Below, piece after piece: positions 12,701 to 23,155 of a stretch of DNA of 64,000 bases (positions are counted from its first letter, which is position 1; every line of letters starts with the position of its first letter). A model generated the notes under the pieces. It ran no database searches and was not told the origin of the DNA. It worked only from the letters and a program-made list of their open reading frames with translations. The position numbers and the translations under genes are program-made. This DNA comes from Trichobilharzia regenti (Eukaryota; Platyhelminthes; Trematoda; Strigeidida; Schistosomatidae): assembly GCA_944472135.2 (NCBI GenBank), contig OX235270.1, forward strand, positions 142,677,632 through 142,741,631. Direction: 5' to 3'.

Positions 12701-13905
12701 AATCACTTAATGCGACGAATAAATTAATTAATCAAAACTGAGCTTTCTTGTTCATGTAACCTTTGTTCATAAAGAAGTACATATTTTGTAATTAAGCATC
12801 AGTTGATCTTTGTGACAAAACATTAACCATTTTGTAAGTGACTCGAGGTAATCAGATCATGAATGTTTGTAATTTTCACTTCCAACCATCTAGACTATTT
12901 AATATGACGTTTTAGTATAAACAAAAGTGGATCGATCTTCACTCAGATTCCGTGTCACTAAAACACACTTCAAAGATTTTGTCTTCTGACTGTCAGAGAT
13001 CTGAGTGACATGGTTGTGTGAAAATAAATTGGATGAAATCCAAAGATAGTGGGACAGACTTCTTTATCAAATCGTTTGTGTGCTGGAACGAAAGCATTTA
13101 AGGCAGCATTGAGTGACTAGTAAATACTACAAGTATCAAAAGCTGCTCCAATGTTAATATACTCAATATAGCGAGTAAACGGCATTTCGATATCTATATA
13201 AAATTTGTCACGCTTAAGATATCGAAATAACCCAGGTACTTTTGATATAAAAGTGAAATCATAGTGAAATAAAGACATTACTGGACTATTTATCCAACTA
13301 GCAGTTAATAAACTCTGGGGTTTCTTTGCAAGTGTATCACTTTGTCACCAAAAATTTATCCATTTAGCATTCATTCAAGACATTGTGACCATCAGTTTGC
13401 GACCTCAATTTGTTTTTATAGGACAGCTAGATTATACCAAATTTCTGCGGGACTCAGTAAGTCTTTTATCCAATCATGGTATAAGGTTGTGTGGGCAGGT
13501 AATCGTTCAGTTAAGTATTTTTGAAAGTGATGTAAGGAATCATAGAAATTTGTGAAACTGATGAAACACTGGAACAACTTATTCTTGGAGCTTAGTGTGT
13601 TTATCTCCAGTGTCAGAGTTAGAAAAAGTGTCCTGGACAAATAAAGGTTTGATGGAACAGGCGATCGTTTTGTACTGAACCGATATCTGTCTAGAATGTT
13701 TAGATATTCCCCTTACCCAAACATATCTCTCAATAAGGGTTTGTTAATTATTCTGTTTTCATTAATTGGGAGATGATTTGGCCAGCCTGGGTTTATGTGG
13801 CGAAGACATACCTGATCATGCAGAACTAATAAGCATTATTTGCAAATGAGGCTCACAAGGAAACAAGCAATGCAAATAAACGACTTCCTGGAGTGTGCCC
13901 GACGC
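9791..13905. other. Unassigned AT-rich DNA
   Basis: Four kilobases without a recognised gene or repeat copy. A perfect 12-bp inverted repeat with a 21-nt loop lies at 13184-13195 and 13217-13228 ('atttcgatatct' and its complement), and a short 'actc' repeat near 11200. Frames of 60-75 residues here have no recognisable composition. Confidence 0.4.
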
Positions 13906-13909
13906 TGTT

Positions 13910-15175
13910 TAAGTTATTTATCATATATACAACATTTCTGGTAAACAACCACCACTCATCTACTGATGAGGCAAGATAATAAAATCCGGTGTTCCACAAG
14001 TGCTGTCCTCTCTGCTTTTCTTTTTTCTTTCTTCCTTCATGACCTGCCTCATTCAAACGATACTTTGTTAAATATGCAGATGATCTGACTGTATCACTGC
14101 CTATCACTTCTGAGTCTGACAGCTCGAAACTTAATAGCTTTCTGTTGGACATCAACAAGTGGTCCAAGTCAAATGGTCTTATATTAAATCCTTCCAAATG
14201 TCAGGCATTTGACTTTACTTTCAAGCATCGACGTGACTTACTTGAACTAGTTAGCTCGCATGATCCCTGTAGCATAGATGGCACAGAAATTGAAACCAAA
14301 TCAAGCATTAAATACCTTGGATTAGTTCTTTCCTCTGACCTTTCATGGTCATCCCATATCTTATCTATCTCTAAGAAAATGTTTCGCCTTACCTTCTACA
14401 TTAAAAAGTTAAGACAATCAGGTATCAACCAACCTTTAGTTTTGCAATTTTTAAACTCCTGTATTTTACCTATTGTACTCTATTGCTCTCCATTAATCTT
14501 TCCTGGGCTTCTCAAAAAAGATTATATCATATTACGAAGAGTATTAAATGCTGTGAGTAGAGCTTGTGGTCTGCCACTGCATGAGCTCGCTAATACTATA
14601 GTCGAGAGGCATATAAATTCCTGTACGAAATGGGCAGAGGCTATACTGTCAGACCCTCTGCACCCCCTTTATTCACACCTGTCCCCTTGTATCTCATCAG
14701 GCAGGACAAGAAGTCAATATAAAAAGTTATATGCTCGTACCACTAAGTATAGAAATTCTACAATACCCTATTTAGTCCATACTTTATGTGACGAAGACTC
14801 TGTTAGACGTGAAACACACAAGTTACTATGTAATTAGCACACTGAATCGACCCTTTCATCGTTCATCCTTGTGTATTTTATGGTGTCACACTTTCTATCG
14901 TTTAATTGTTACTCTGCTATTTTATTTTTAGTTGGTATTACTATTATTACTACAATTTTGTACTTTATGCATATTTTTCTGCGTATGGCATACAGTATTT
15001 TGCCATGTAGCTGCTGTAACAATCGTTTTATTACTGTTATGTAATGTATATTTTTAATTTTTTGTTGTCGTTTTTGAGTAAATTAGATGCAATATTGTAT
15101 TGAATGCTGAAAATTCCTTGCTGTATCATTAGTACTGTTTTTGGAATAAAGCAAAAATTATTATTATTATTATTA
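13910..15175 (+). mobile_element. CR1/jockey-like LINE, 5'-truncated copy
   Basis: This second copy of the LINE at 47703-49630 is truncated inside the reverse transcriptase palm. Motif B ('ggtgttccacaag'), the 'HDLPHS' block and a YADD-region remnant can be followed from about 13985 to 14110 across frameshifts; a clean frame then runs to 14837. The 3' UTR is shared with the other copy, including 'attagatgcaatat' and 'ctgaaaattcc', and ends in (ATT)n at 15158-15175. The 5' boundary is approximate. Confidence 0.85.
14145..14837 (+). pseudogene. Reverse transcriptase C-terminal part of CR1-like LINE
   Basis: The 230-residue frame covers the end of the palm, the thumb and the C-terminus of a non-LTR reverse transcriptase. 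Visible are the motif D block 'LNPSKCQAFDFTF', the motif E region 'IKYLGLVLSSDLSWSSHI', and the thumb-region 'SCILPIVLYCSPLIFPGLL'. It aligns residue by residue with the frame at 47706-49160, ending 'CDEDSVR' against 'CDEKSVR'. The catalytic YADD region lies upstream (about 14070-14090) in another frame after indels. The copy is dead; the ATG at 14145 is not a real start. Confidence 0.85.
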
Positions 15176-16384
15176 AGACCAAGTTTCATTTATGAACCCG
15201 ATTAAAATGTGAAATATCACATAAAGAATTTCGAATATTTGCATTGCTAACTGGTACCACAGGTTGGGATTTAGTAGAGAGAATTGAATGCTTAAAGTAG
15301 TCTCGGCTTTCAGTAAGATACCTTATAAGCTTTTCCATAGATATTATAATAGTAGCGAGTGATTTATCAAGTTGTTTTTTCCAAACATCAGCTAGCAGAA
15401 TCCCCTTCTGACCTACTGGAATATGCTTTGTCTTTATTCCGCCTTATCCCATCTGTTGAAATAATTCAGTCTAATCTATTCTTAAGGAGTTACCTGAATA
15501 CTTATTTACATTTTTTTAAAAAAAACATTACTATAAAATGACGATTTCTATGAGAGGCATATCTGTAAAAGAATAAGAGATACTAACTCATATGAACAAG
15601 AATTAGACAGAAAACTTGTCAAACAAGCTGCTCAAAAACATGAATACTAACTCTATTAATTTACATAATTCAAACCATTTCATTTTAACTTTTCGACTCA
15701 ACTGTATAAAAGATACCTGATTGTTTTTCCAGTTATCGTTCAAAACAATAACTGAGCATGATTTGCTATCTATAAGCATAGATTTCTTCATTTTTGCATA
15801 AAAATTAAGCCTGAGGTTAGAAATATGATCATCAATTGTCATCATTTGAATGACCAGGTCATTCAAAATGTATGTCTATTGTTTGTCAACTTTGTAGACG
15901 CCTGAGTTCGTATTATGATTACCATTAGAATAATTATTTTGTGCTTGTTTCACCTGTTCTACAGTAAAGATACACGAATTCAGATAATTTCGCTCACTCA
16001 CTAGCATTGAACTCATAAAAATGGAACAACTTAGTAATAGAGGAGTTGTAAGCAACTGACAGTATCATAGGTGTCTGTTAGAGGCAGGAGTTACCAAAGA
16101 GTAAACTATTCTACAATTGACATTGCTAATAAAGTCAGATCTGTGCCACATTTTGGTTTCTGTTGACAAAAATCGCCAAAAATAAACCACCAGCAATTTC
16201 TGTCTGTTTCACAATCATAATCTTAGCTTCGTCAGCGTTTTTACTAACCCAAAATTTCTATAAACTCAACTATTTCAATGTTGATTTTGCTCATATTTTG
16301 GGAGACTGTAGGAAATATAACCATTCACACGTACAAGTATGACACAGAACGACTAACGCAACAAGACAGATTCAAGTATAAATT
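15176..16384. other. Unassigned DNA
   Basis: No supported gene. The 60- and 87-residue frames at 15359-15541 (plus) and 15603-15866 (minus) show no motif that I recognise. Confidence 0.4.
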
Positions 16385-16394
16385 ACTCAACCTA

Positions 16395-16540
16395 TTTCTA
16401 ATCGAGATATGGGGGCATGTGGATGCGTACTGTTGACGAGTCACAAACTAGTTCGAAATGGCTCTCCAGTACTCCATTGTTTTCAGTTGTTCTCTAAGTC
16501 ATGTCAGTCCATGATACAGCCTGGAATATGAATAAAAATT
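16395..16540 (+). repeat. SINE-C (hammerhead type), decayed copy
   Basis: The ribozyme-like segment 'gcgtactgttgacgag', 'cgaaat' and 'ccagtactcc' is followed by the family tail ('gttttcagttgttctctaag', 'catgtcagtccatgat'). Stem I (gtactg/cagtac) is intact, but the first C of CUGANGA is a T and stem II is eroded. The tRNA-like head is not recognisable. Confidence 0.6.
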
Positions 16541-16644
16541 CGAATGAACACATTTTGTAAAATTACCAATGTCTAATTATTCTACCTTATAGGAATCACA
16601 CTTTTTTGCGCTTTTTATGAGTCCTGTATGGAAATTAGGAATTC

Positions 16645-16825
16645 AAGCTTTAGACTTTGCAGTGTTCGTAGCACTTGTGTTGTTTCCTTTTTACAGAGTG
16701 GGGTTGCTAGCGTTACATCCAACCTTCCCTCTTTTCTGGGTCGATAACCGGCTAGGCCAGGTTTAAGAGTGCACTAGCAGGACATGGAACCTAGAATCCC
16801 GCTAGAACTACGAAGTCACTGTAAC
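16645..16825 (-). repeat. SINE-A, decayed copy
   Basis: In minus orientation it shows the family blocks 'ttcaagctttagactttgca', 'acagagtggggttgctagc' and 'caaccttccctctttt' in SINE-A order. The tRNA-like head at the 16790 side is barely recognisable. Confidence 0.6.
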
Positions 16826-17499
16826 TCATGGAGATTGTGAAAGAACACTTCGTCACTATTGTTTACAACAACAAAACGTGGAACTCTTTAAAAACACTAT
16901 AAAGTCAGTCTTAAATTGGAAAAAACCGGTACACCATCATGTAGTCTATACCGGGAATAATCAGGCGGTATATGTATAACACATACAAAGACTCATCCAG
17001 TAAACTTGAAGATTACTCTTGTTAACTTCCAACCATTAATTTCAGAAGATAATACATAACGATAGAGTAGCTGTTTTTTGAGTGAATATTTCATATAGTA
17101 ACCAGTAACTGTGAAGAGTTTGTGCCTTCAGCTGTTCCTCATTACGACTGCTTTCTGTACATGAAATAAATAGTGCTACAGTGTACTTGAAAAGAATTTT
17201 GATGTCAAGTTTTCAGATTGTTTATAATTCATACTTTAAAACACCTATTCCTAAGTATTAAGTCATATGTATTACACGGGCACGCGTAACACATTCCATG
17301 AATTCTAGAAACTCTCATACTGTAATAGTAATAGCCGAATTAAGTAGTCGAGATGAATTTCTTAGCTACCTGAGAAGTGAGTTTTGACGGCAATTAATAA
17401 ACTTTTCTCCGCCACGCCTACACATGAGTCTACCAGGACATATACTGATAATTTTTTCTAAAACCTGTATAAGAAATCAAGATTATAACAACACAGCTC
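16826..17499. other. Unassigned DNA
   Basis: No gene or recognised repeat seen. Confidence 0.4.
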
Positions 17500-17620
17500 G
17501 GGCATTGTAATGGAGTATAGTTCCATTATATAGTAAATATTACCATAGGACACTGTGTGACTTTATCAAAATAGAATTTTGCCCATAATGGAGTTATTAC
17601 AACACAACTTATGAGGGAAT
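17500..17620 (-). repeat. Unclassified repeat, second copy at 30425
   Basis: On the minus strand it reads 'aataactccattatgggcaa', then 'attctattttgataaagtc', a 'cacagtg' block and 'taatatttact'. The same order occurs on the plus strand at 30425-30520. It also has a short internal inverted repeat around 'tccattat'. Not assigned to a class. Confidence 0.5.
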
Positions 17621-17708
17621 ATAAATGGCTTTTCCACTGAGTGACACATTGGAAGGCGAAGATTCCATCAGTCGATTTATACAACAAGAAGTATCAAATG
17701 AGATCAAC

Positions 17709-17950
17709 ATTATTATTATTGCGTTCCGAGTGGAACATGGGACTTTCAGCTTGAGCGTTAAAGTTTCAGTAGCGATAGCGTTTATCTTTTTTTAAGGGGT
17801 GAGGTTGCTAGCCTCACGACCAGTCTTCACTCATCACCTGGATTACTTTCGGTCAAGCTGGGTTAAGCAGTGAGCTGACCAGTTGAACCCTGGACCATAT
17901 ACTTAGTGGACGTGCATTGTTACCCAGTGCGATTAACACACCGAGATAAT
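17709..17950 (-). repeat. SINE-A with (ATT)n tail
   Basis: In minus orientation: tRNA-like head at the 17880-17950 side (decayed), the 'ggggtgaggttgctagcctc' body, and the tail 'gttccgagtggaacatggga' closed by an (ATT)n run at 17709-17720. Most other SINE-A copies end in poly(A). This one has the same ATT-type terminus as the SR2-like elements, supporting a shared 3' recognition sequence. Confidence 0.75.
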
Positions 17951-18177
17951 TATCGGACTCAAATTAAAGTAGTCTGTGCAAAGTGTGACCAATGTATTTT
18001 AGAAAATGATTTAGTTACTACTTGAGGCTGATTTTTTCTATCAACTATCAGACACCCATTACACCAAAGGAAATCATATCGATTTTTCGGGTAAAGACCA
18101 ATAGAAATTAAAAAAGACCTGTTTTCACTTGAAGGGATAACAATTTTCTAGTGATTTTCAGTTAGAAAACTCTGTAG

Positions 18178-18390
18178 TTAGAATTCATGGGCCACTGAAT
18201 CGGGTCCCAGTGGCTGAATGGTATACGAGCTTGCCTTGTAACCGGAAGGTCCTGGGTTTGTGTACTGCCAGTGATTCCCAAAATAGGATGAAACAGCTGT
18301 CCCGTACTCCCTGGTTTTCAATGTTTCTCTATCTGATATCAATCCACGATCAACTCGTCAAAACAAAACCAATCCTCAAGAACCAAGTAT
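18178..18390 (+). repeat. SINE-C (hammerhead type), head-containing single copy
   Basis: The head is well preserved: 'cagtggctgaatggtatac' holds the A-box-like part, and 'ggtcctgggttt' the eroded B-box part. The ribozyme module follows at 18262-18307, then the tail 'ctgatatcaatccacgatc'. Upstream 'catgggccactgaatcgggt' is the right edge of the central spacer seen in the inverted composites, so this may be the right half of a former dimer. The ribozyme core is damaged (CUGANGA lost), but GAAAC and the stem III palindrome are intact. Confidence 0.75.
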
Positions 18391-18650
18391 TGAAAACATA
18401 TTATTAAACTAAATAACTATTTCATGCCCACAACGTTGACTTTAATACTTTTTCTAGTCTCAGGTCTCATTGAAATCTTTTTGTCAGTACTTCACTAATC
18501 AACCAGATATGGTATACGATTAGCCTCATCGATAAAATGAATAAAATTCACGCTGTCATCAAATGGCTGTTATCACAGGCGGGAATAGCACTGTGTTATG
18601 ATTTCAACAGAGGAAATCATCCATAAATTAAATATACTACTTTACATAGT

Positions 18651-18656
18651 ACTTAC
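18651..18656 (-). other. Candidate splice donor
   Basis: Minus-strand 'ggaa|gtaagt' matches the eukaryotic donor consensus and sits four codons before the stop of the open frame. This supports an exon edge rather than a short single-exon gene. Confidence 0.55.
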
Positions 18657-19128
18657 TTCCTTTAGGCGGACTTGGATCCCATCCAATATCAAATATGTTC
18701 CCAACATTTGTATCGGACCAGTAGGAATCAAGTAGATTTGAATCATCTTTCGGTGAATGTTGTCCATTTAGTTTATGATTATTATTGTTCTTGTTGTTAT
18801 GGTTCCTAACGCCAGTTCCAAAGTCATTACTTTTACGAACACCGGCGCGCAATTTCACCTGTGAACTGCTTTTCACTCCTGTTTCAGTTTCAGATGGTAT
18901 CATTGTATCGAGGATAGGCATTTCTTTAGAAAGTTTCAAATCCTCTTCATCACTCTGCATTTTATTTAAGGCATATTCATCCAAAGTATGCGGAAGTTGG
19001 TTGTGGTTAGGCTGAGTTAATCCATGCCTTGAGTGAATTCGTCGATTCGAATTTGCTAATGCAAGTATCAAACCATGATTTGATAATATAAACAGTAGAA
19101 AAATGGAACTGGATAAATGACTGTCCAT
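18657..19128 (-). CDS. First exon of an unrecognised secreted protein gene
   Basis: I do not recognise the product. Starting at the ATG at 19126-19128, the protein opens with a plausible signal peptide: 'MDSHLSSSIFLLFILSNHG' with a hydrophobic core, and a small-residue region 'LALA' near residues 22-25. The next about 130 residues are hydrophilic and low-complexity, with acidic and Asn/Lys-rich stretches, ending near 'NIFDIGWDPSPPKG'. The frame stays open to 18637, but a strong splice donor (GTAAGT on the minus strand, 18651-18656) follows the last glycine codon, so the coding exon probably ends at 18657 and the gene continues leftward. A start 32 codons upstream is in frame but would bury the signal peptide. 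No downstream exon was identified. An extracellular or secretory-pathway protein is the only functional inference. Confidence 0.55.
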
Positions 19129-19224
19129 TGTGAATTGTATTCTTAAAAATATTTGACATTTAAGAACATTTTTATGAGGGAGAAAAAATGAATTGACTGG
19201 AGAACAATTTGATAGATTTGTCAC

Positions 19225-19454
19225 TGATATAGTAGATTAATTAATTTGTGTAATTATGGGATAATATTATTCTGCAAGGGATAATATCCACTCTCAACAT
19301 TAATTCAGTGTATTACTGAATTAATTAAAACATTCATTCAAAAATTGTTTTAAAACTTGTGGAATTTGTTGCTTCATTGTTATGCGTGTGTGTACAACCA
19401 GCCTATTATGAATTGATACACAATAAGTTATGTGCACAGATGTAGGCAGTTTTG

Positions 19455-19485
<31 letters not shown>

Positions 19486-20398
19486 GGAAATGCATGGGTG
19501 TGTATGTGTTGCGGTAGACAGAGAGAGAGCATTTTCTTTAGTTTGTCTACGTCTGCCCCACCTCCCCCTTTGTTTTACAAAGGTGGGTGGAACACTATCT
19601 ACCTAAATCTCTCTCTCTCTCTCACTAACTAGTTCAGTTAGTTTGCCAGCTAGGATGAACGAGTGACGAGTTAGAGCAAACAAATAAAAAAAAATTACGT
19701 TGGGTTCTCTTTCAGCCAATAGCATTCAAGTGTTTATATATTTACCTTGTATATACACATATATGTAAGTTATTCATACTATGTGACCCCGAAAACTGAT
19801 AGTAGTAATAGTAGTAGTAGCAGTACTAAGCGAAAAGGACACTTTTTTTCGTCAAAACTTGTATTATTATTATTATTGTCATCAGAGTTATTTTAAAGGT
19901 GTTAGGGTCACTGAATATGCTTTTTTCTTTTCTCTTTCATCTGAACAGTTAACCAATAGTTGCTTAAAAAGTTATGATGGCGGCAAAGAACGGCTACCCT
20001 GATATGTATAGTAATCAAACAATAGTCACCTACATATGCTTTCAAGATTGAAAGGCGGTGGGAGGGGGCGGCGAGTATGGTGAGAATGGCAGATATATTA
20101 CTTGACCAGGGTGGCTATAATTCTACTACTTTGGGTCAAATTTTTTTTATGGTGGTGAGGACATAAAGTGGGTTTCACTGGAAAATTAGGTATATTTCAC
20201 TTCAAATGTTGCGCAGCAAGGCAGAAATTTGTTAGCATATGTGTGGCGTTTACAAGAAAGTACCGATACAGAAGTGTCACGGTGTAAAATGAAACGAAGA
20301 TAAGACACTGAAAGCAAACAGAGTAGAGAATGGAAGACAGAAAATTAGCAGGAGTAAACTAACATAGGGAAAAATGCATTTGACAAAAATAGCATAGG
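19225..20398. other. Upstream flank of the secreted-protein exon, with simple repeats
   Basis: The flank holds (TA)n at about 19464-19485, (CT)n at about 19609-19623, and short 'tag' and 'att' runs near 19800-19880. The promoter of the minus-strand gene would be expected here, but I cannot point to a convincing element. Confidence 0.4.
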
Positions 20399-20419
20399 CT
20401 GAAATCAACAATAAGTTAT
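20399..20419. repeat. Target-site duplication, left copy
   Basis: A 21-bp sequence beginning 'ctgaaatcaac' and ending 'aagttat' is repeated without mismatch at 21863-21883, flanking the SR2-like insertion. Confidence 0.95.
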
Positions 20420-21862
20420 TATTATAATATTATTATTATTTCCTTTAATTCCTAGAAGAAAATAGGGCTTTAGCCCAGCGTCTCCATTGCGTTCGGTTTT
20501 CTGCCAACTTTTTCACCCCGCTCCAAGTCTGCCCACAGGCTTTCATCTCCTCTTCACGTGACCTCCTCCAAGTCACCCACCCTTGCACTGACGACCAACT
20601 CGCCTTCCGCTTCCCTTTCGGGATTCACTCAAGCAATGGCTTGTCTAGTGATGTCACTTGATGGTTTCCTCAGAGTATGACCAGCCAATCCATCTCCATT
20701 TCTTCCTGCCTATTTGTTTCACAGTCGGTTCCTGTTTGATTCGCTCAATACCAGAGATCCCTGTTGCTGATCTTTTCTAGCCGGCCATCTGATCTTGAGT
20801 ATTGAGCGAAGACAACTATTAATGAAGGTCTTTAGTTTGTTTGAGGTGCTCTTTATGACGCGCCAAGTCTCTGATCCGTATGGTAGGTAGCACTGACTTC
20901 ACATTGGAGTTGAAAATCCGGATCTTATTTTTGATGTTGAGTGATGTTGACCTTCCGACATACTTGAGAGAAATGAAAGCTTGTCTTGCCTTTCCGATTT
21001 TCGCATTGATATCCTCGTCAGTTCCACCCGCCTATAGTTGAAACGATGCTTCCCAGGTAGGTGAAGGAGGTTGTTTCTTTCAGATTTCTCGCCCAAATTT
21101 TTGCTGGTTGATTGTTGTCTCTTGTTGTCGTTGGCTAGGAATCTTCATCACACCTATTTTCTCTGTGTTCACCTGAAGGTTTATCTTCTCTGGATGCTTC
21201 TTGAGCCAACTTGATGCTTTTCACTTGCATATCTCCCAGTTTGTGGGAAATCAAACATATATCATCGGCGAAGTCCAGGTCCTCCAAGTTTTTCATGAGG
21301 GTCCGTTTTATGCCTGGTTCCTCGCTGCCCACAGTTTGTCGCATCATCCAATCTACTGCAATCAGGAAAATCATTGGAGATAGTCGGCAGCCTTGTCTTA
21401 CTCCCGTCCTCACTTCGAAGGCTTCCGTGAGTTTCCCGTTGTGGATTACTTGGAATGCAGCATTGTCGTATAACTGTTGGATGAGGTGTATAATTGTCGA
21501 TGGCACCCCGTAGTAGCGAAGTAGTTGCCAAACCACCTCTCGATAGACGCTGTCGAAGGCCTTTTCAAAGTCGATGAAGTTGAGATAGAGAGGTGACTGC
21601 CATTCTAAGCCTTGTTCAATGATGATCCGTAGAGTGGCGATTTGATCAATACATGACTTGTTTCTCCTGAATCCAGCTTGTTCCGGTCGCAGTTTTGCAC
21701 CCAGGTTGGCTTGTTTAGTTCTCTCCAGGATGATGCGACTTAGTATTTTGCTTGGGATGGACAGGAGCATAATTCCGCGCCAGTTTTTGCATTGACTTAA
21801 GTCTCTTTTCTTTGGTAGTTTGAATAAGTATCCTTTCTTCCAATCCTCAGGTACTTTGCACT
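20420..21862 (-). mobile_element. SR2-like RTE retrotransposon, young 5'-truncated insertion
   Basis: The element is 1.44 kb, bounded by a perfect 21-bp target-site duplication. On the minus strand it starts inside the reverse transcriptase ('CKVPEDWKKG') and continues through the C-terminal region, ending at an (AAT)n-type tail (20420-20442) after the family 3' terminus. The long duplication, 5' truncation and simple-repeat tail are hallmarks of target-primed reverse transcription by RTE-clade LINEs. It is the best-preserved SR2-like copy here, although frameshifts in the C-terminal third prevent one continuous frame. Confidence 0.92.
21135..21862 (-). CDS. SR2-like reverse transcriptase (partial)
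   Basis: This is an RNA-directed DNA polymerase fragment of an RTE-clade LINE, about 242 residues of element origin; the first few residues of the open frame come from the target-site duplication. Motifs in order are 'CKNWRGIMLLS' (finger region), 'FIDFEKAFDSV' (motif A aspartate), 'GVRQGCRLSPMIFLI' (motif B) and 'LDFADDICLIS' (motif C, FADD catalytic pair). The frame stops at 21135. The expected continuation (an 'LQVNTEK'-type segment) is in another frame from about 21190, so a one-base frameshift ended the protein early. The N-terminal endonuclease is absent owing to 5' truncation, so the copy is not autonomous. Confidence 0.9.
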
Positions 21863-21883
21863 CTGAAATCAACAATAAGTTAT
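21863..21883. repeat. Target-site duplication, right copy
   Basis: Perfect match to 20399-20419. It marks the 5' junction of the minus-strand SR2-like insertion. Confidence 0.95.
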
Positions 21884-22797
21884 CTATGCCTAATCTGCTT
21901 TATTACATTTCCAACATTTACATTCAGTGCTCTCTTGTTATCGAGAATTAAAGTCATCTGTGTAGCCTTTGTAACCATCAGTGTTCGTAGCATTGTATCA
22001 TTTAGCGAAGTACAACGGTGACCACAGAAATCCTTTACTACTTCACTTCAGTATATGATGGTGGCATTACAACAATCGGAAATTTCTTAAAGTGTGTGTG
22101 TATATACAGAATGAGATGAGTAGGATACGTATCACTTATCACATACATATATCACAGAGATGAGTTGATGAGTATCGGCCCATCATTTCACATTACACCT
22201 AGTATACTTTTTACCCAAAATCATAATGAGCATTTTGCATGGGATTCCTACGTCTTATTTATGGAGACTACTCATGCTTTATTGACGAGCTGGCCTTTCT
22301 TTGATATTATGAATAACGAAAAACGATTGACGATAGAATTTGAGACAAAGGTCCTCAGACAGTCATCTCATCTGCTATGATCCCCTCTTTATTAGTTTCA
22401 GCAAACTCCATCAAACACTTTCAATTTGTTTTCAAGAAGACAGAAATTTGATGAAATGGTCGCGTTGCAGTTAACTGAGAGTTTACTGACGAGAAGAATA
22501 TTCAAACCGGCAGAGTTTGTTCTTAGGGAAATAATCAATGAAGGGTAAAGTAGTGAAACATTTTTAGTTGGGGAACAAGTGCTATTTAAACTGTATATTG
22601 AAGCATTATCATTAACTAAAGGGACTACTTGAATAAAATGCTTATCATATTAAATTGTTCATCATAGTTTGCAACTGACACTTCGGGGAAACATGAGACT
22701 CTGGCAACAGGGAAATGCGTGTTAAAACATCTTTTGGGATCTGTTAGAAAAAGGGGTTGATTGATAATGCGACCCAGAAGATCACACTTATCTTTCG
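21884..22797. other. Unassigned DNA
   Basis: No supported gene or recognised repeat copy. Confidence 0.4.
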
Positions 22798-22801
22798 TAC
22801 A

Positions 22802-23016
22802 TTTTTTTTCCCTTCAAGTTCCCCACAGGAACATGGGGCTTCAAGCTCGAAGCTTGAAGTTTCTGTAGCAGTGTTTATTTTACAGGATGGGCTTGCCGGC
22901 CTCATGCCCAACTTTTCCTCTTTACCAGCGAGGTAAAGGAGTGCGTTGGCCGGGGATCGAACCCCGGACCATGTGCATGGTCGGCGAGCGTCCTGACCGC
23001 TATGCCACACACGCAC
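22802..23016 (-). repeat. SINE-A, well-preserved copy
   Basis: On the minus strand the tRNA-like head has an A-box-like 'tggcatagcgg' (its complement near 23000) and a B-box-like 'ggttcgatccc' (complement near 22955). The body blocks ('gcatgaggccggcaagccca', 'aaacactgctacagaaactt') follow, then the SR2-like tail 'gccccatgttcctgtgggga' with a short poly(A). It directly abuts a minus-strand SINE-C. Confidence 0.85.
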
Positions 23017-23025
23017 AACGTGAAG

Positions 23026-23155
23026 GGAGTACTGGGCAGCTGTTTCGTCCCAGTGCTCCGGACTCTTCAGCAGCACACACTCACACAGCGGGGTTCGAAC
23101 CCAGGACCTTCTGGCTACAAGGCGAGCTCGTATACCATTAAGCCACTGGGACCCT
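23026..23155 (-). repeat. SINE-C (hammerhead type), well-preserved head and ribozyme
   Basis: On the minus strand 'cagtggcttaatggtatacg' (A-box region) and 'ggtcctgggttcgaacccc' (B-box region) precede the ribozyme module at 23029-23076. The tail beyond the ribozyme is cut off where SINE-A adjoins, which gives the age order: one inserted into or next to the other. Confidence 0.85.
23029..23076 (-). ncRNA. Hammerhead ribozyme, least-mutated copy in the window
   Basis: On the minus strand stem I is gtgctg with cagtac (one G-U pair). The conserved CUGAAGA core fits CUGANGA, stem II is gtcc/ggac with a 9-nt loop, the GAAA core is intact, and stem III is the palindrome 'cagctg' without a loop. The only departure is the pair closing stem III at the cleavage side: the base expected to be U is C. 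Tiny loopless stem III hammerheads of this kind are known from schistosome Sm-alpha and usually act as dimers. Confidence 0.72.

Noticed and set aside
13853..14197. 114-residue minus-strand frame as a gene
   Set aside because: It is antisense to the broken CR1-like reverse transcriptase copy.
14145..14197. Native start codon for the CR1-like frame at 14145
   Set aside because: Homologous sequence continues upstream in another frame, so the ATG is simply the first one after a frameshift.
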